Shown: positions 17,373 through 25,960 of the stretch, in pieces
Layout of the letters: each line of letters begins with the position of its first letter
Position numbering within the stretch: the first letter of the stretch is position 1
Source of the DNA: DATLYH01 sp035575035
Lineage (GTDB): Bacteria > Planctomycetota > Planctomycetia > Gemmatales > Gemmataceae
Length of the DNA stretch: 32,453 nucleotides
NCBI GenBank assembly: GCA_035575035.1
Contig: DATLYH010000402.1
Span: 1 to 32,453 of the forward strand
Reading direction: 5' to 3'
The notes under the pieces: generated by a model
What the model was told of the DNA's origin: nothing
The model's database searches: none
The model's input: the letters and a program-made list of their open reading frames with translations, nothing else
Translations under genes and position numbers: made by a program

Positions 17373-18380
17373 ATGCCGAGTTTTGCCCACCCCTGGTTTC
17401 TGCTATTGCTGCCGCTGGTGCCGCCGCTAGTCGGGTGGTGGCTGTGGCGGCGCGGCGGGGCCTTGCGTTACCCGGAAACATCGCTGCTGGCCCGACTGCC
17501 CGCCGGGCGCAGCCGACTGGCCCGCGCGGCCGGTGCCGCCCTGCGGGGACTGGCGCTGGCCTGTCTGATCATTGCTCTGGCCGGACCGCGCTGGCCTGAC
17601 CTGCGTACCCGCATCCCGGCGGAAGGCATCGCCATCGCAATGGTGGTCGATGTCAGCGGCAGCATGAACGAGCGGGACTTCCTCTGGCAAGACGAGCGCA
17701 TCACCCGGCTGGAGGCGGTCAAGAAGGTCTTCCGTCTGTTCGTGGACGGCGGCGAGGGGCCCGGCGGCGAGCGGCTGGAAGGGCGGAGCAACGACCTGAT
17801 CGGCCTGATCGCCTATGATGAACGGCCCGAGGTGGTCTGCCCACTGACTTTGAGCCATTCCGTGTTGCTGGGCCTGCTCGACCGACTTCAGCCGCGAGAC
17901 GAGGCGACCAACATCGGCGACGCCATCGCCTGGGGGCTGGACCGACTGCGCAAGGCGGCCCCGCAGCGCAAGGTCCTGGTGCTGCTGACCGACGGCTACC
18001 ACACCGTGACCAATCCCCGGGCCTGGAAGCCGCGCCAGGCCGCCAATGTCGCCGTCAGCCTGCCGGCCCCGGTCATCATCTACACCATCGACGCCGGCCG
18101 GGAGTCCAACGCCGTGGGGGAGTCGGCCGCCGACCGCGCCGCGGCCGTCGAGGTGCTGCAAGACGTGGCCAACCGGACCGGAGGCAAGTATTTCCCGGCC
18201 GATAATTCGCAGGCATTGCTGGCCGCTTGCCGGGAGATTGACCGCCTGGAGCGCCAGGAGATCGAGAGCTTCCAGTACCGGCGCTACCACGAGGCGTACC
18301 CGTGGTTCGGGCTGGCATCGTTCGTGTTGTGGGCGACCCTTTGCTTGTTGGAGACGACCGTCTGGCGGAGGTTGCCGTGA
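17373..18380 (+). CDS. batA: BatA-like VWA domain membrane protein
   Basis: The 335-residue protein has the classic BatA layout. Two N-terminal membrane helices (about residues 8-24 and 53-70) are followed by a von Willebrand A domain with a complete metal-ion-dependent adhesion site: Asp93, Ser95 and Ser97 in DVSGSM, and Thr179 in DEATN. A closing C-terminal membrane helix runs about 305-325. Bat proteins, named for Bacteroides aerotolerance, are thought to form an inner-membrane complex that works with a MoxR AAA ATPase in stress resistance or periplasmic protein maturation. It is the first gene of a four-gene operon and its stop overlaps the GTG start of the next gene. Confidence 0.88.
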   Translation: MPSFAHPWFLLLLPLVPPLVGWWLWRRGGALRYPETSLLARLPAGRSRLARAAGAALRGLALACLIIALAGPRWPDLRTRIPAEGIAIAMVVDVSGSMNERDFLWQDERITRLEAVKKVFRLFVDGGEGPGGERLEGRSNDLIGLIAYDERPEVVCPLTLSHSVLLGLLDRLQPRDEATNIGDAIAWGLDRLRKAAPQRKVLVLLTDGYHTVTNPRAWKPRQAANVAVSLPAPVIIYTIDAGRESNAVGESAADRAAAVEVLQDVANRTGGKYFPADNSQALLAACREIDRLERQEIESFQYRRYHEAYPWFGLASFVLWATLCLLETTVWRRLP

Positions 18381-19462
18381 ACCTGCTGCGTCACTGGTTT
18401 GCCCAGCCGGCGGCCCTCGGTCTGCTGGCGGTGCTGCCGGTCCTGGGGCTGATCGCCCTGATGGCCCTGCGTTGGCAGCGCCGGCGGCTCGCCCGACTGG
18501 CCAGTTGGCCGGCGCTGACGGCCCTGACTTTGGTGCGCCCGGGCCGGCGCAGGCTCCGGGCTGTCTGCCTGAGCGCGGGGCTGGTCTTCCTCGCCGTGGG
18601 CGTCGCCGGGCCGCAGTGGGGGCGCGAGGAGGGACAGACCGCCGCCCTGGGGCGAGACCTGGTCATCGTTCTCGATCTTAGCGCAAGCATGCAGGCCCGA
18701 GATGTCCTACCGAGCCGGGCCGGCCACGCCCTGAACGCCTTGGCCGAGCTGGCCGACACGGTGCAGAAGCGCGGCGGCCATCGGCTGGCCCTGGTCGTCT
18801 TCGCCAACCGGCCGGCGGTGCTCTGTCCCCTGACTTACGATTACGACCACTTTCGCGCGGTGCTCCAGGCGCTGGCGGAGGACGGGCCCCCGCCCGAACT
18901 CTGGCCGGCCAATCCGACCGCTGTGCCCGGAACGCGCCTGGGCGAAGGACTGCTGGAAGCGGTGGCAGCCCATGACGTGCGCTTCCCCGGCTACCAGGAC
19001 ATCCTTTTGATATCGGACGGTGACGATCCGACCGGAGACGAGGAGTGGCGGCGCGGGGCGCTGGCAGCGCGGGAGCACGGTATCCCCGTCCATACCATCG
19101 GCGTGGGCGACCCGGACCAGGACCACACGGTCCCCTTGAGCAACGGCAAAATCAAGACGCGCCTGCGCGAGGAGCCGCTCCAGGCCATCGCCCAGCTGAC
19201 CGGAGGCACCTACACGCCGGCCCGGACCAACGCACTCCCCCTGGGCCAACTCTTCGTCGAGCGCATCGAGCCTGGGGCGGTGCGCGAGCACATGGACGAC
19301 CCGCTACCGGTCTACCGCCTGCGCTACGGGTGGTTCTTCGTCCCGGCCTTGTTGTTCCTGGCGGCCACCCTGGTGATCCATGACGGCCTCACGATGAAAC
19401 AACTCCGGCGGCCGATGGCACTGATCCCCTTTATCCCTGGACCCGAGGAGAGGACATCATGA
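18377..19462 (+). CDS. batB: BatB-like VWA domain membrane protein
   Basis: The 361-residue protein resembles its neighbour: two N-terminal helices (about residues 11-32 and 61-78), a VWA domain with the MIDAS residues Asp100, Ser102 and Ser104 (DLSASM), and a C-terminal helix near residue 325. The GTG at 18,377 is chosen because GGAGG at 18,367-18,371 lies five bases upstream and the GTGA overlap with the batA stop is typical of translational coupling; an ATG at 18,302 would overlap batA by 79 bases. BatA and BatB are expected to act together at the inner membrane with their VWA domains facing the periplasm. Confidence 0.88.
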   Translation: MNLLRHWFAQPAALGLLAVLPVLGLIALMALRWQRRRLARLASWPALTALTLVRPGRRRLRAVCLSAGLVFLAVGVAGPQWGREEGQTAALGRDLVIVLDLSASMQARDVLPSRAGHALNALAELADTVQKRGGHRLALVVFANRPAVLCPLTYDYDHFRAVLQALAEDGPPPELWPANPTAVPGTRLGEGLLEAVAAHDVRFPGYQDILLISDGDDPTGDEEWRRGALAAREHGIPVHTIGVGDPDQDHTVPLSNGKIKTRLREEPLQAIAQLTGGTYTPARTNALPLGQLFVERIEPGAVREHMDDPLPVYRLRYGWFFVPALLFLAATLVIHDGLTMKQLRRPMALIPFIPGPEERTS

Positions 19463-20286
19463 AGCGCATCGCCCGGTTCGGTTGGCTGGCGCTGCCGGGA
19501 CTGGCGCTGCTGGGCGCCGCGCCGGGGCCCGACCCCTATGACCTGATCCGACAAGGGAACACCGCCTTTGCCCGCGGCGATTACCCGGAGGCCCGGGATT
19601 ATTACGAGATGGCCGCAACCCGGATCACGGATCCTGGATTGGCCGCCTTCAACAAGGCGGCGGCACTCTACCAACTCGGCGACTACCGCGAGGCGGAGCG
19701 GCACTACCGCTACTGCCTGACCGATGCCGCCGGATTGCGCCGCGCCCGTGCCTTTTACGGCCTGGGCAATGCGCTGCTCCGGCAGGGAGGAGAGCGCGGG
19801 GCGGAGGTGCTTCGCGAGGCGATCCATGCTTACACCGAGTGTTTGCGCGCAGGCGAGCCAGACGCCGAGCTGGCCGCCGACGCCCAGCACAACCTGGAGT
19901 TGGCCAAGCTGCTGCTCGCCCAGGCACCGTCAAAGAAAGGCCGGCCTGAGGGTGATGAGCCCCGAGATGGTCCCACCGCCAAGCCGCCGAACCAGGGGCT
20001 CGACGATCCGGGGCGTGCCCGCGGCCTTCCGGGCCCGGAACAGCCCGATCCCCGCGGCAAGATGATGCCGGCCGAGCCCGAGCCGGGCCAGGACCCGATC
20101 CCGACCGACCGCCGGCCGCTGCCGGGGGCTGGCCTGCCGCCGTTGTCCGACCGGGCGGACCAGGCACCGCTCTCGCCTCACGACGCCGCGCAACACCTGG
20201 ATAACGCGGTGGAGCGGATTCGGCAGGAACGCCGGGCCCATCGCTCTCGCCTCCCCGGCGGCGCCGGCCACGACGTACCAGACTGA
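19459..20286 (+). CDS. BatC-like TPR protein with disordered Pro/Asp-rich tail
   Basis: The 275-residue protein starts with a signal peptide-like segment (GWLALPGLALLGAAPG). Two or three tetratricopeptide repeats follow (LIRQGNTAFARGDYPEARDYY, then FNKAAALYQLGDYREAERHY and YGLGNALLRQGG), up to about residue 155. The second half is low-complexity, rich in Pro, Gly, Asp and Arg, ending in a charged helix (AAQHLDNAVERIRQERR). This fits the BatC position and pattern: a periplasmic TPR scaffold between the VWA proteins and BatD/BatE. The ATG overlaps the batB stop (ATGA) and is preceded by GAGGAGAGGA, so translation is coupled. Confidence 0.8.
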   Translation: MKRIARFGWLALPGLALLGAAPGPDPYDLIRQGNTAFARGDYPEARDYYEMAATRITDPGLAAFNKAAALYQLGDYREAERHYRYCLTDAAGLRRARAFYGLGNALLRQGGERGAEVLREAIHAYTECLRAGEPDAELAADAQHNLELAKLLLAQAPSKKGRPEGDEPRDGPTAKPPNQGLDDPGRARGLPGPEQPDPRGKMMPAEPEPGQDPIPTDRRPLPGAGLPPLSDRADQAPLSPHDAAQHLDNAVERIRQERRAHRSRLPGGAGHDVPD

Positions 20287-20293
20287 CCCTCGG

Positions 20294-22159
20294 ATGAGGA
20301 ATTGCCAATTGCGAATTGCCGTCCTCCTGATTCTCCTCTCGCCCGCCTCCGCCCGCGCCCAGGGTCCGCTCCCCGACCTTCCCGTGAAGGGCCGGCCGCT
20401 GTACTTCGACGAGGAGCGCAGCCCGATCGGCTCGTTCCACACGCCGGCTGTCCGCGCGGAGCCGACCGAGCTACCAGCGCAGGACCCGCTGACGTTCACG
20501 GTGCGTATCACCGCCTCCGGTCCGGTTTTTCGTCCCCCCGCCCGGCCGAGGCTGCAAGAGTTTCCTGGTTTCCTGGAACAGTTCGACATCGAGGATATCC
20601 CCAATGGTGACGGCCGGCTTGATGAACGGACCTGGGAATTCGCCTACCGCCTCCGGCCGCGCCATGAGGGAGTGCAAGCGATCCCCAGTTTCCCCTTCGT
20701 CTTCTTCACGCCCGGTTATCTCCCCGCACACAAGGGTTACCAGACGCGGCACACGGCACCCATTGGCCTGACGGTGAAGCCGCGCCCCAAGGTGCGGTTG
20801 GCCGACGTGCAGGGCAAACAGCCGCCGCGGGCCCCTGATGTGGTTTACCAATTGGCGGAAGGCGCCGCGGTGCTACGGCGGGACCGAGTGGAGTCGCTGC
20901 CTGGTCCCGGGGTGCTCGCGGCACTCCTGCTAGCGCCGCCGCTTGTCTGCATGGGCTGGTACGCCGCCTGGCGCCGGTTTTATCCCGAGGCCGTCCAATT
21001 GGTCCGGCGACGCAGCCGGGCCGTCCGGCTGGCCCTTCGCGCTCTTCAAGCGATCGGCCCGGCAGACGCCGCCACGCAGGCCGAGCGGGCCACCGCCATT
21101 GTCATTGACTACCTGCGACAGCGGTTCGACTTGCCTGGGGCCCAGCCGACGCCTGCCGAGGTCAGCGCTCACCTGAGACAAGCAGGCGTGGCGGCCGACC
21201 TCGCCGAGCAGACGGCCGAATTCTTCGGGACCTGTGATGGCATCCGATATGCTCCCCTTCGATCCGTGGCAGACGAGGACCTGAAAGCAGCCGCCGAGCG
21301 GCTGATCCTGGCGCTGGAAGAGGCGTCCGAAGCGGGGCAGAGGACCGTGGCCGCTGGTGCATTCGCCATCCTTGGCTTACTGATCGCCCCTCATACGGCA
21401 TCGGCCGCGGTCACGGACCTGGACCTTGTTGCCCGTGCGGAGGCGGCGTTCCGGGAGGGAGTACGTCTTGCGGATGACGGCCCCGCCGAGGCCCGGCGGT
21501 CGTTCCGGGAGGCGGCCCGGTTGTACGCGGAGTTGCGCGGCCGCGGCTTCTGCAATGCGGCCCTCTGCCGGAACGAGGGGAATGCCTGGTTGCTGGGCGG
21601 CGACGTGGCCCGGGCGATCCTGGCTTACCGGCGCGGGCTGCGGCTTGCCCCCGGCGACCATGCCCTGGGCGAGGGGCTGGCTCATGCTCGCGATCAGGTG
21701 GTTTATTCGTCGCCGGGTAGCTTCGGCCGACCGACCGGCGATTCCCGCCCGCCCTGGCTCCTCCGGCTCAGCCTGGGAAAGCACCTGGGGCTGGCGCTTG
21801 GCTGCTACAGTCTGGGCTGTCTGGCGCTGACGCGCTGGTGGATGACACGGCGTCCATCCTTGCCGGTCATTGGCGGCGCCGCCCTGTTCGTCGCGGCGAC
21901 GCTGGGCGTCTTGCTTGCCATCCGAGAATGGCAGGACCGGCAGGAAGCGCGTTATCCGTTGGTGGTGATCGCGGACGACGGCGTGCTGCTCTACAAGGGG
22001 AACGGGCTGGCCTATCCGCACTACGAGACGCCGTTGAACGCCGGCGTGGAGGCCCGCCTGCTCTTCGTTCGCGGCGACTGGCTGCAGATCGAGCTGGCCG
22101 GCGGCGAGGTAGGCTGGGTACCGCAAAAGTACGTTCTCAGGGACGAACCGCCCGGTTAG
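20294..22159 (+). CDS. BatD-BatE fusion protein (oxygen-tolerance domain, TPR, SH3)
   Basis: This 621-residue protein joins two normally separate Bat proteins. Residues 1-22 form a signal peptide; 23 to about 200 look like the BatD beta-sandwich region; a membrane helix follows at 205-222 and a cytoplasmic helical part to about 345. Residues 352-372 (AAGAFAILGLLIAPHTASAA) look like a second, internal signal peptide, then come BatE-like TPRs (380-460), two helices (about 495-515 and 523-543) and a C-terminal bacterial SH3 domain (555-616, ending GEVGWVPQKYVL). The internal signal-like segment marks the probable fusion point. It starts seven bases after the batC-like stop with no clear ribosome binding site, and ends the operon, overlapping the convergent NADH dehydrogenase gene by four bases. 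Confidence 0.8.
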   Translation: MRNCQLRIAVLLILLSPASARAQGPLPDLPVKGRPLYFDEERSPIGSFHTPAVRAEPTELPAQDPLTFTVRITASGPVFRPPARPRLQEFPGFLEQFDIEDIPNGDGRLDERTWEFAYRLRPRHEGVQAIPSFPFVFFTPGYLPAHKGYQTRHTAPIGLTVKPRPKVRLADVQGKQPPRAPDVVYQLAEGAAVLRRDRVESLPGPGVLAALLLAPPLVCMGWYAAWRRFYPEAVQLVRRRSRAVRLALRALQAIGPADAATQAERATAIVIDYLRQRFDLPGAQPTPAEVSAHLRQAGVAADLAEQTAEFFGTCDGIRYAPLRSVADEDLKAAAERLILALEEASEAGQRTVAAGAFAILGLLIAPHTASAAVTDLDLVARAEAAFREGVRLADDGPAEARRSFREAARLYAELRGRGFCNAALCRNEGNAWLLGGDVARAILAYRRGLRLAPGDHALGEGLAHARDQVVYSSPGSFGRPTGDSRPPWLLRLSLGKHLGLALGCYSLGCLALTRWWMTRRPSLPVIGGAALFVAATLGVLLAIREWQDRQEARYPLVVIADDGVLLYKGNGLAYPHYETPLNAGVEARLLFVRGDWLQIELAGGEVGWVPQKYVLRDEPPG

Positions 22160-23802
22160 CCGGCCGTGGACGCCCCAGCCTGGGCTGCGGCTTGGTCCTT
22201 GGCCGTTTCCACTACCTCGTTCAAGGCCAACCGGGCTTGCATCGACCGCTCCAGCGCCGTCCGCAGCACTTCCAGGTGCCGCGTCAACTGGGCGAAGGAG
22301 CCCGAGCCGATCAGGAGCACGTCGAGCGGCTCCTCAGCCCGGACCGAGGCGGAGCGCGGTGCTGCCCGTAGTAATGCCGCTTCGCCGAAGTGATCGCCTG
22401 CGCCCAGCACCGCCACCGGTGCGGCCCCCTCGTCCAGATAAACCCCTGCTCGGCCGCGCTCGATGATGTAAAACTTGTCGCCGGGCTCTCCCTTGTGGAA
22501 GACGAACTGCCCCGCCTCATAATGGGCGCGGCTCAGGCGCTCCGTCTGGAACAGGTTGAGCTGCACAATGTCGCGCGGGAAGAAAAGCTGCCAGAACCAA
22601 TCAAAGGCGATCTGCACCTTGCGGGCCACCGTCGGCATCTTGCTCAGATAAATGCTCCGCCACAGCCACCAGGCCGGCAGGCCCCAGACCTTCAACCCGA
22701 ACAGCAGGCCGACCGCCTTGTGGTTGCCGATCGAGGCGAACATGCCCAGCGGCTTGAAATAGAACGGCTGCGCCGGCTGGCCGGCGATGACGCGGAGCAG
22801 ATTGCGGCCGAGCTGCTTGGCCTGCCGCAGGGCGAACTGGGCGGTCGGCGGCGACGGCTTCTGATCATAGGCATTGGGAACCAGGGCGCAGTCGCCCGCG
22901 GCCCAGACGCGCTCCTGCCCCTCGACGCGCATCTCCGGGGTCATCTTCAGGCGCGCCCCGGCCAGCGGCAGACCCGACGCGGCGATCAGCGGGTTGACCG
23001 TGGTACCGATGGTGCAGATCACCGTGCCCGCCTCAATCTCCGGACCGTCCTTGAGCCGGACGCCCTGCTCGGTTACTGCCTGGGCCATCGCCTTGACCCG
23101 AATGTCGATGCCGCTCCGGCTCATCTTGCGGTGGGCAAACTGAGCTAGCGACTCGGGCAGCTCGGGCAGGATGCGGTCGCGGGCCTCTAGCAGGGTGACG
23201 CGGATATCCTTGGGAGTGAAGGTGCGGTAGAAGCGGCAGCTGGCGGTCAGCAGGTCGCAGACCTCGCCGGCCACTTCGACGCCGCTGAAGCCGCCGCCGA
23301 CCACCACGACCGACAGCAGCCGTTTCTTGGCCTGTGGATCGGTCTCGACCTCGGCCTTCTCCAACAGGCCGATCAGATGGTTGCGCAGCACCAGGGCGTC
23401 GCCGACGGTTTTCAACGGCCAGCCGTGGGCCGCCATGCCGGGGATGATATTGAGGTTGACGACCGAGCCGCAGGCCAGCACCAGATGCTCATAGGGCTGG
23501 CTGGCCGGCCGGCCGGCGGCCGTCTTGTAGTGGACCAACCGGCCGGCGAGATCGATACCGGTCACGGCGGCGGTGCGGCAGGCAGCCCGGGGAGCCAGCT
23601 GCCGAATCGGCGAGACCACGTGCATGGGATTGATCGACGAACCAACGACATCCCCCAGCAGCGGGGTGAAGACCAAGTGATTCTCCTGGCTGAACAGGAC
23701 GATCTCCCAGTCCCGCGGCACACGCCGTTGCAGGTAGCGGGCGGTGTAGACCCCCGCGAACCCCCCGCCGACGATCACGATCGCCTTTGCTGCTGTACTC
23801 AT
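22156..23802 (-). CDS. Type II NADH dehydrogenase fused to a cyclic-nucleotide-binding domain
   Basis: Residues 1 to about 410 form a complete NDH-2 flavoprotein: FAD-binding GGGFAG (12-17), NAD-binding GGGFSG (169-174), the late FAD motif AAGDCA (301-306) and an amphipathic/hydrophobic membrane-anchoring region (about 365-410). Such enzymes pass electrons from NADH to quinone without pumping protons. Residues about 425-515 form a CRP/PKA-type cyclic-nucleotide-binding domain whose phosphate-binding cassette reads FGEAALLRAAPRSASVRA, keeping the key Glu473 and Arg483. A short helical tail follows. The ATG at 23,802 has GGGGA upstream and places GGGFAG correctly. It is divergent from a class III nucleotide cyclase across 266 bases, so cyclic-nucleotide control is suggested by context. 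NDH-2 and CNB assignments are firm; regulation is inference. Confidence 0.9.
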   Translation of the reverse strand: MSTAAKAIVIVGGGFAGVYTARYLQRRVPRDWEIVLFSQENHLVFTPLLGDVVGSSINPMHVVSPIRQLAPRAACRTAAVTGIDLAGRLVHYKTAAGRPASQPYEHLVLACGSVVNLNIIPGMAAHGWPLKTVGDALVLRNHLIGLLEKAEVETDPQAKKRLLSVVVVGGGFSGVEVAGEVCDLLTASCRFYRTFTPKDIRVTLLEARDRILPELPESLAQFAHRKMSRSGIDIRVKAMAQAVTEQGVRLKDGPEIEAGTVICTIGTTVNPLIAASGLPLAGARLKMTPEMRVEGQERVWAAGDCALVPNAYDQKPSPPTAQFALRQAKQLGRNLLRVIAGQPAQPFYFKPLGMFASIGNHKAVGLLFGLKVWGLPAWWLWRSIYLSKMPTVARKVQIAFDWFWQLFFPRDIVQLNLFQTERLSRAHYEAGQFVFHKGEPGDKFYIIERGRAGVYLDEGAAPVAVLGAGDHFGEAALLRAAPRSASVRAEEPLDVLLIGSGSFAQLTRHLEVLRTALERSMQARLALNEVVETAKDQAAAQAGASTAG

Positions 23803-24068
23803 GGGATGGTCCCCTGGGGAAACGATTCGTTCCGCTGATCGCAGGGTATCCGTTTTGGGAGACGCGGGCAAACAGATTCCGTGGGCCTCTCGTCAGGAGG
23901 GCACTTCCCCGGAGAGGAAGGGAAGGGTTTGAAGATGCTGCCGCATGGTGTAAAGTAGTGCCGTTCCTCCGGACCGGCGGTCAAAGCAGCAGGTACATGG
24001 AGCGTGCTTGCTGTGGAGCGGCTGCTGGGGGGAGCGAATGCCTCTCGATAACCTCAAAGGCAGCGGCC

Positions 24069-25940
24069 ATGAGCGCTCCCATCCATATATGCGTCTTCGA
24101 CCAGCAGCGCCAGGTCTTCGCCGGGGAGTTCAACGCGCCCGTGGAGCTGGGCCGTCAGGACGAAGGAGAGCTGCCGCCCACCCCGGAAGGCTACGCCCGC
24201 CGGTTGGAGAACGGCCGCTATCGGCTGATCATTGCCCGGCACGAGGAGATCAGCATCTCCCGCAAGCATGCCCTGATCGAGCCGATCTCCCGCGACACCG
24301 TCCGGATCACCAACCTCAGCCTGCGGGCCTCTATCGGACTGCCCGGCGGCACCGAAATCTGGCCCAACGCCTCGCGGCTGGAGCCGCTCCCCATCGTCTT
24401 GTCCCTGGGGGCCAAGACGGTCCGCATCCAGCCCCCCGCGGCCCTGCCCCTTCCCGATCCGCTGGAGCTGCAAGGGCTGCCCGAGGCGACCCGGCCGCCG
24501 GGATCAATGGAGCTGACCTTCGCGCGGTTCCCCGGCCTCCCTTTCCAGGAGAGCGACCCCAAAGGAGAGGCGCTGTTCAACTGGCTGAAGAGCACCATGG
24601 AGGTGCTCCAGAGCGCCGCCAGCTCGGAGGACTTCTTCGACAAGGCCGCCCAGGCCCTGGTGGATGTGGTCGGTCTGCACACCGGCTGCGTGCTGCTCTG
24701 GGACGGCAAGGACTGGACCATCAATGTCATCAAGACCGCGCCGAGCATGGACATCAAGCCGGACTGGCGCCCCAGCCGCAAGGTCCTCAACCGGGTCCTG
24801 GAGGTGAAGGGGACCAACTGGCAGCGGCCGGGCCAGTTCACCAACGCCGCCAGCCTGAGCGAGATCAAGTCGGTGGTGGCCGCCCCCATCCTCGACCGCC
24901 AGGGACGGGTGATCGGGGCGCTGTACGGCGACCGGCGGCTGCTCCCCGCTGTGCCCCCTATCACCAAGCTGGAAGCGATGCTGGTCGAGCTGCTCGCGGT
25001 CGTGGTGGCCGCCGGCCTGACCCGGATCGAGCAGGAGAAGGCAGCGTTGGCGGCCCGCATCCAGTTCGAGCAGTTCTTTACCCCCGACCTGGCCCGCCAG
25101 CTCGCCTCGCAGCCGCAACTCCTTGACGGCCGCGACTGCGAGGTGTCGGTCCTGGTCGCCGACATCAGCGGCTTCAGCCGCATCAGCGAACGTCTGGGGC
25201 CGACCAAGACCGTGGAATGGATCAACGACGTTCTGGGGGCGCTCTCCAAGTGTGTGCTCGACCATCAGGGGGTGCTGGTCGATTACACCGGCGACGAGGT
25301 GATGGCCATGTGGGGCGCCCCCAAGGAGCAGCCCGATCACGCCCGGCTCGCCTGCCGCACCGCCCTGGCCATGCTCAACGAGTTGCCCCGGCTGGACCGC
25401 GACTGGAAGGCGATCGTGGACGAGCCGCTGCGCATCGGCATCGGCATCAACAGCGGCCCGGCCCGGGTCGGCAACGTCGGCTCACGCTACAAGTTCAAGT
25501 ATGGCCCGCAGGGGAACACGGTCAACCTCGCCAGCCGCGTCCAGGGGGCGACCAAGTACCTCAAGGTGCGCGTCCTGATCACCGGAGCGGTCCAGGCCCA
25601 ACTCGACGATAGCTTCTGCACTCGGCGACTGTGCAAGGTGCGGGTGGTCAACATCGCCAGCCCAATCGACCTTTACGAACTGGCTCCTCCCAGCGAGCCG
25701 GGGTGGGACCAGCTGAAACAAGGGTACGAGCGGGCGCTGGAGATGTTCGAGATCAAGCACTTCCGGACCGCCGCCTCGCTGCTGGGCTCGCTGCTGGCCC
25801 GGAACCTGGACGACGACTCCTCGACGATGCTGCTGGAGCGGGATGACGGGCCCTCCCTGGTGTTGATCGAGCGGATCGTCAACGCCCTGCGCGAGGGGCC
25901 AAGCGAGTCCCACCCGGTCTGGCAGCTGCCCGGGAAGTAG
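24069..25940 (+). CDS. FHA-GAF-class III nucleotide cyclase
   Basis: The 623-residue soluble protein has three domains. Residues 1-120 form an FHA phosphothreonine-binding domain (GRQ, then SRKHA with Ser64, Arg65 and His67, then the NLS segment). Residues about 165-330 form a GAF sensor domain (EDFFDKAAQALVDVVGLHTG to VVAAPILDRQGRVIGALYGD). A helical linker leads to a class III cyclase domain (about 355-540). Both metal Asp residues (Asp365 in VADISGF, Asp409 in YTGDEVMAMWG) and the transition-state pair Asn486 and Arg490 (GNTVNLASR) are present. The two adenine-specifying positions are unusual: Asp405 instead of Lys, and Gly479 instead of Asp, so product identity (cAMP, cGMP) is uncertain. 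AAAGG precedes the chosen ATG. It is divergent from the NDH-2/CNB gene. Confidence 0.9.
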   Translation: MSAPIHICVFDQQRQVFAGEFNAPVELGRQDEGELPPTPEGYARRLENGRYRLIIARHEEISISRKHALIEPISRDTVRITNLSLRASIGLPGGTEIWPNASRLEPLPIVLSLGAKTVRIQPPAALPLPDPLELQGLPEATRPPGSMELTFARFPGLPFQESDPKGEALFNWLKSTMEVLQSAASSEDFFDKAAQALVDVVGLHTGCVLLWDGKDWTINVIKTAPSMDIKPDWRPSRKVLNRVLEVKGTNWQRPGQFTNAASLSEIKSVVAAPILDRQGRVIGALYGDRRLLPAVPPITKLEAMLVELLAVVVAAGLTRIEQEKAALAARIQFEQFFTPDLARQLASQPQLLDGRDCEVSVLVADISGFSRISERLGPTKTVEWINDVLGALSKCVLDHQGVLVDYTGDEVMAMWGAPKEQPDHARLACRTALAMLNELPRLDRDWKAIVDEPLRIGIGINSGPARVGNVGSRYKFKYGPQGNTVNLASRVQGATKYLKVRVLITGAVQAQLDDSFCTRRLCKVRVVNIASPIDLYELAPPSEPGWDQLKQGYERALEMFEIKHFRTAASLLGSLLARNLDDDSSTMLLERDDGPSLVLIERIVNALREGPSESHPVWQLPGK

Positions 25941-25960
25941 CCTCGGGGAAGCGTCGGCGG

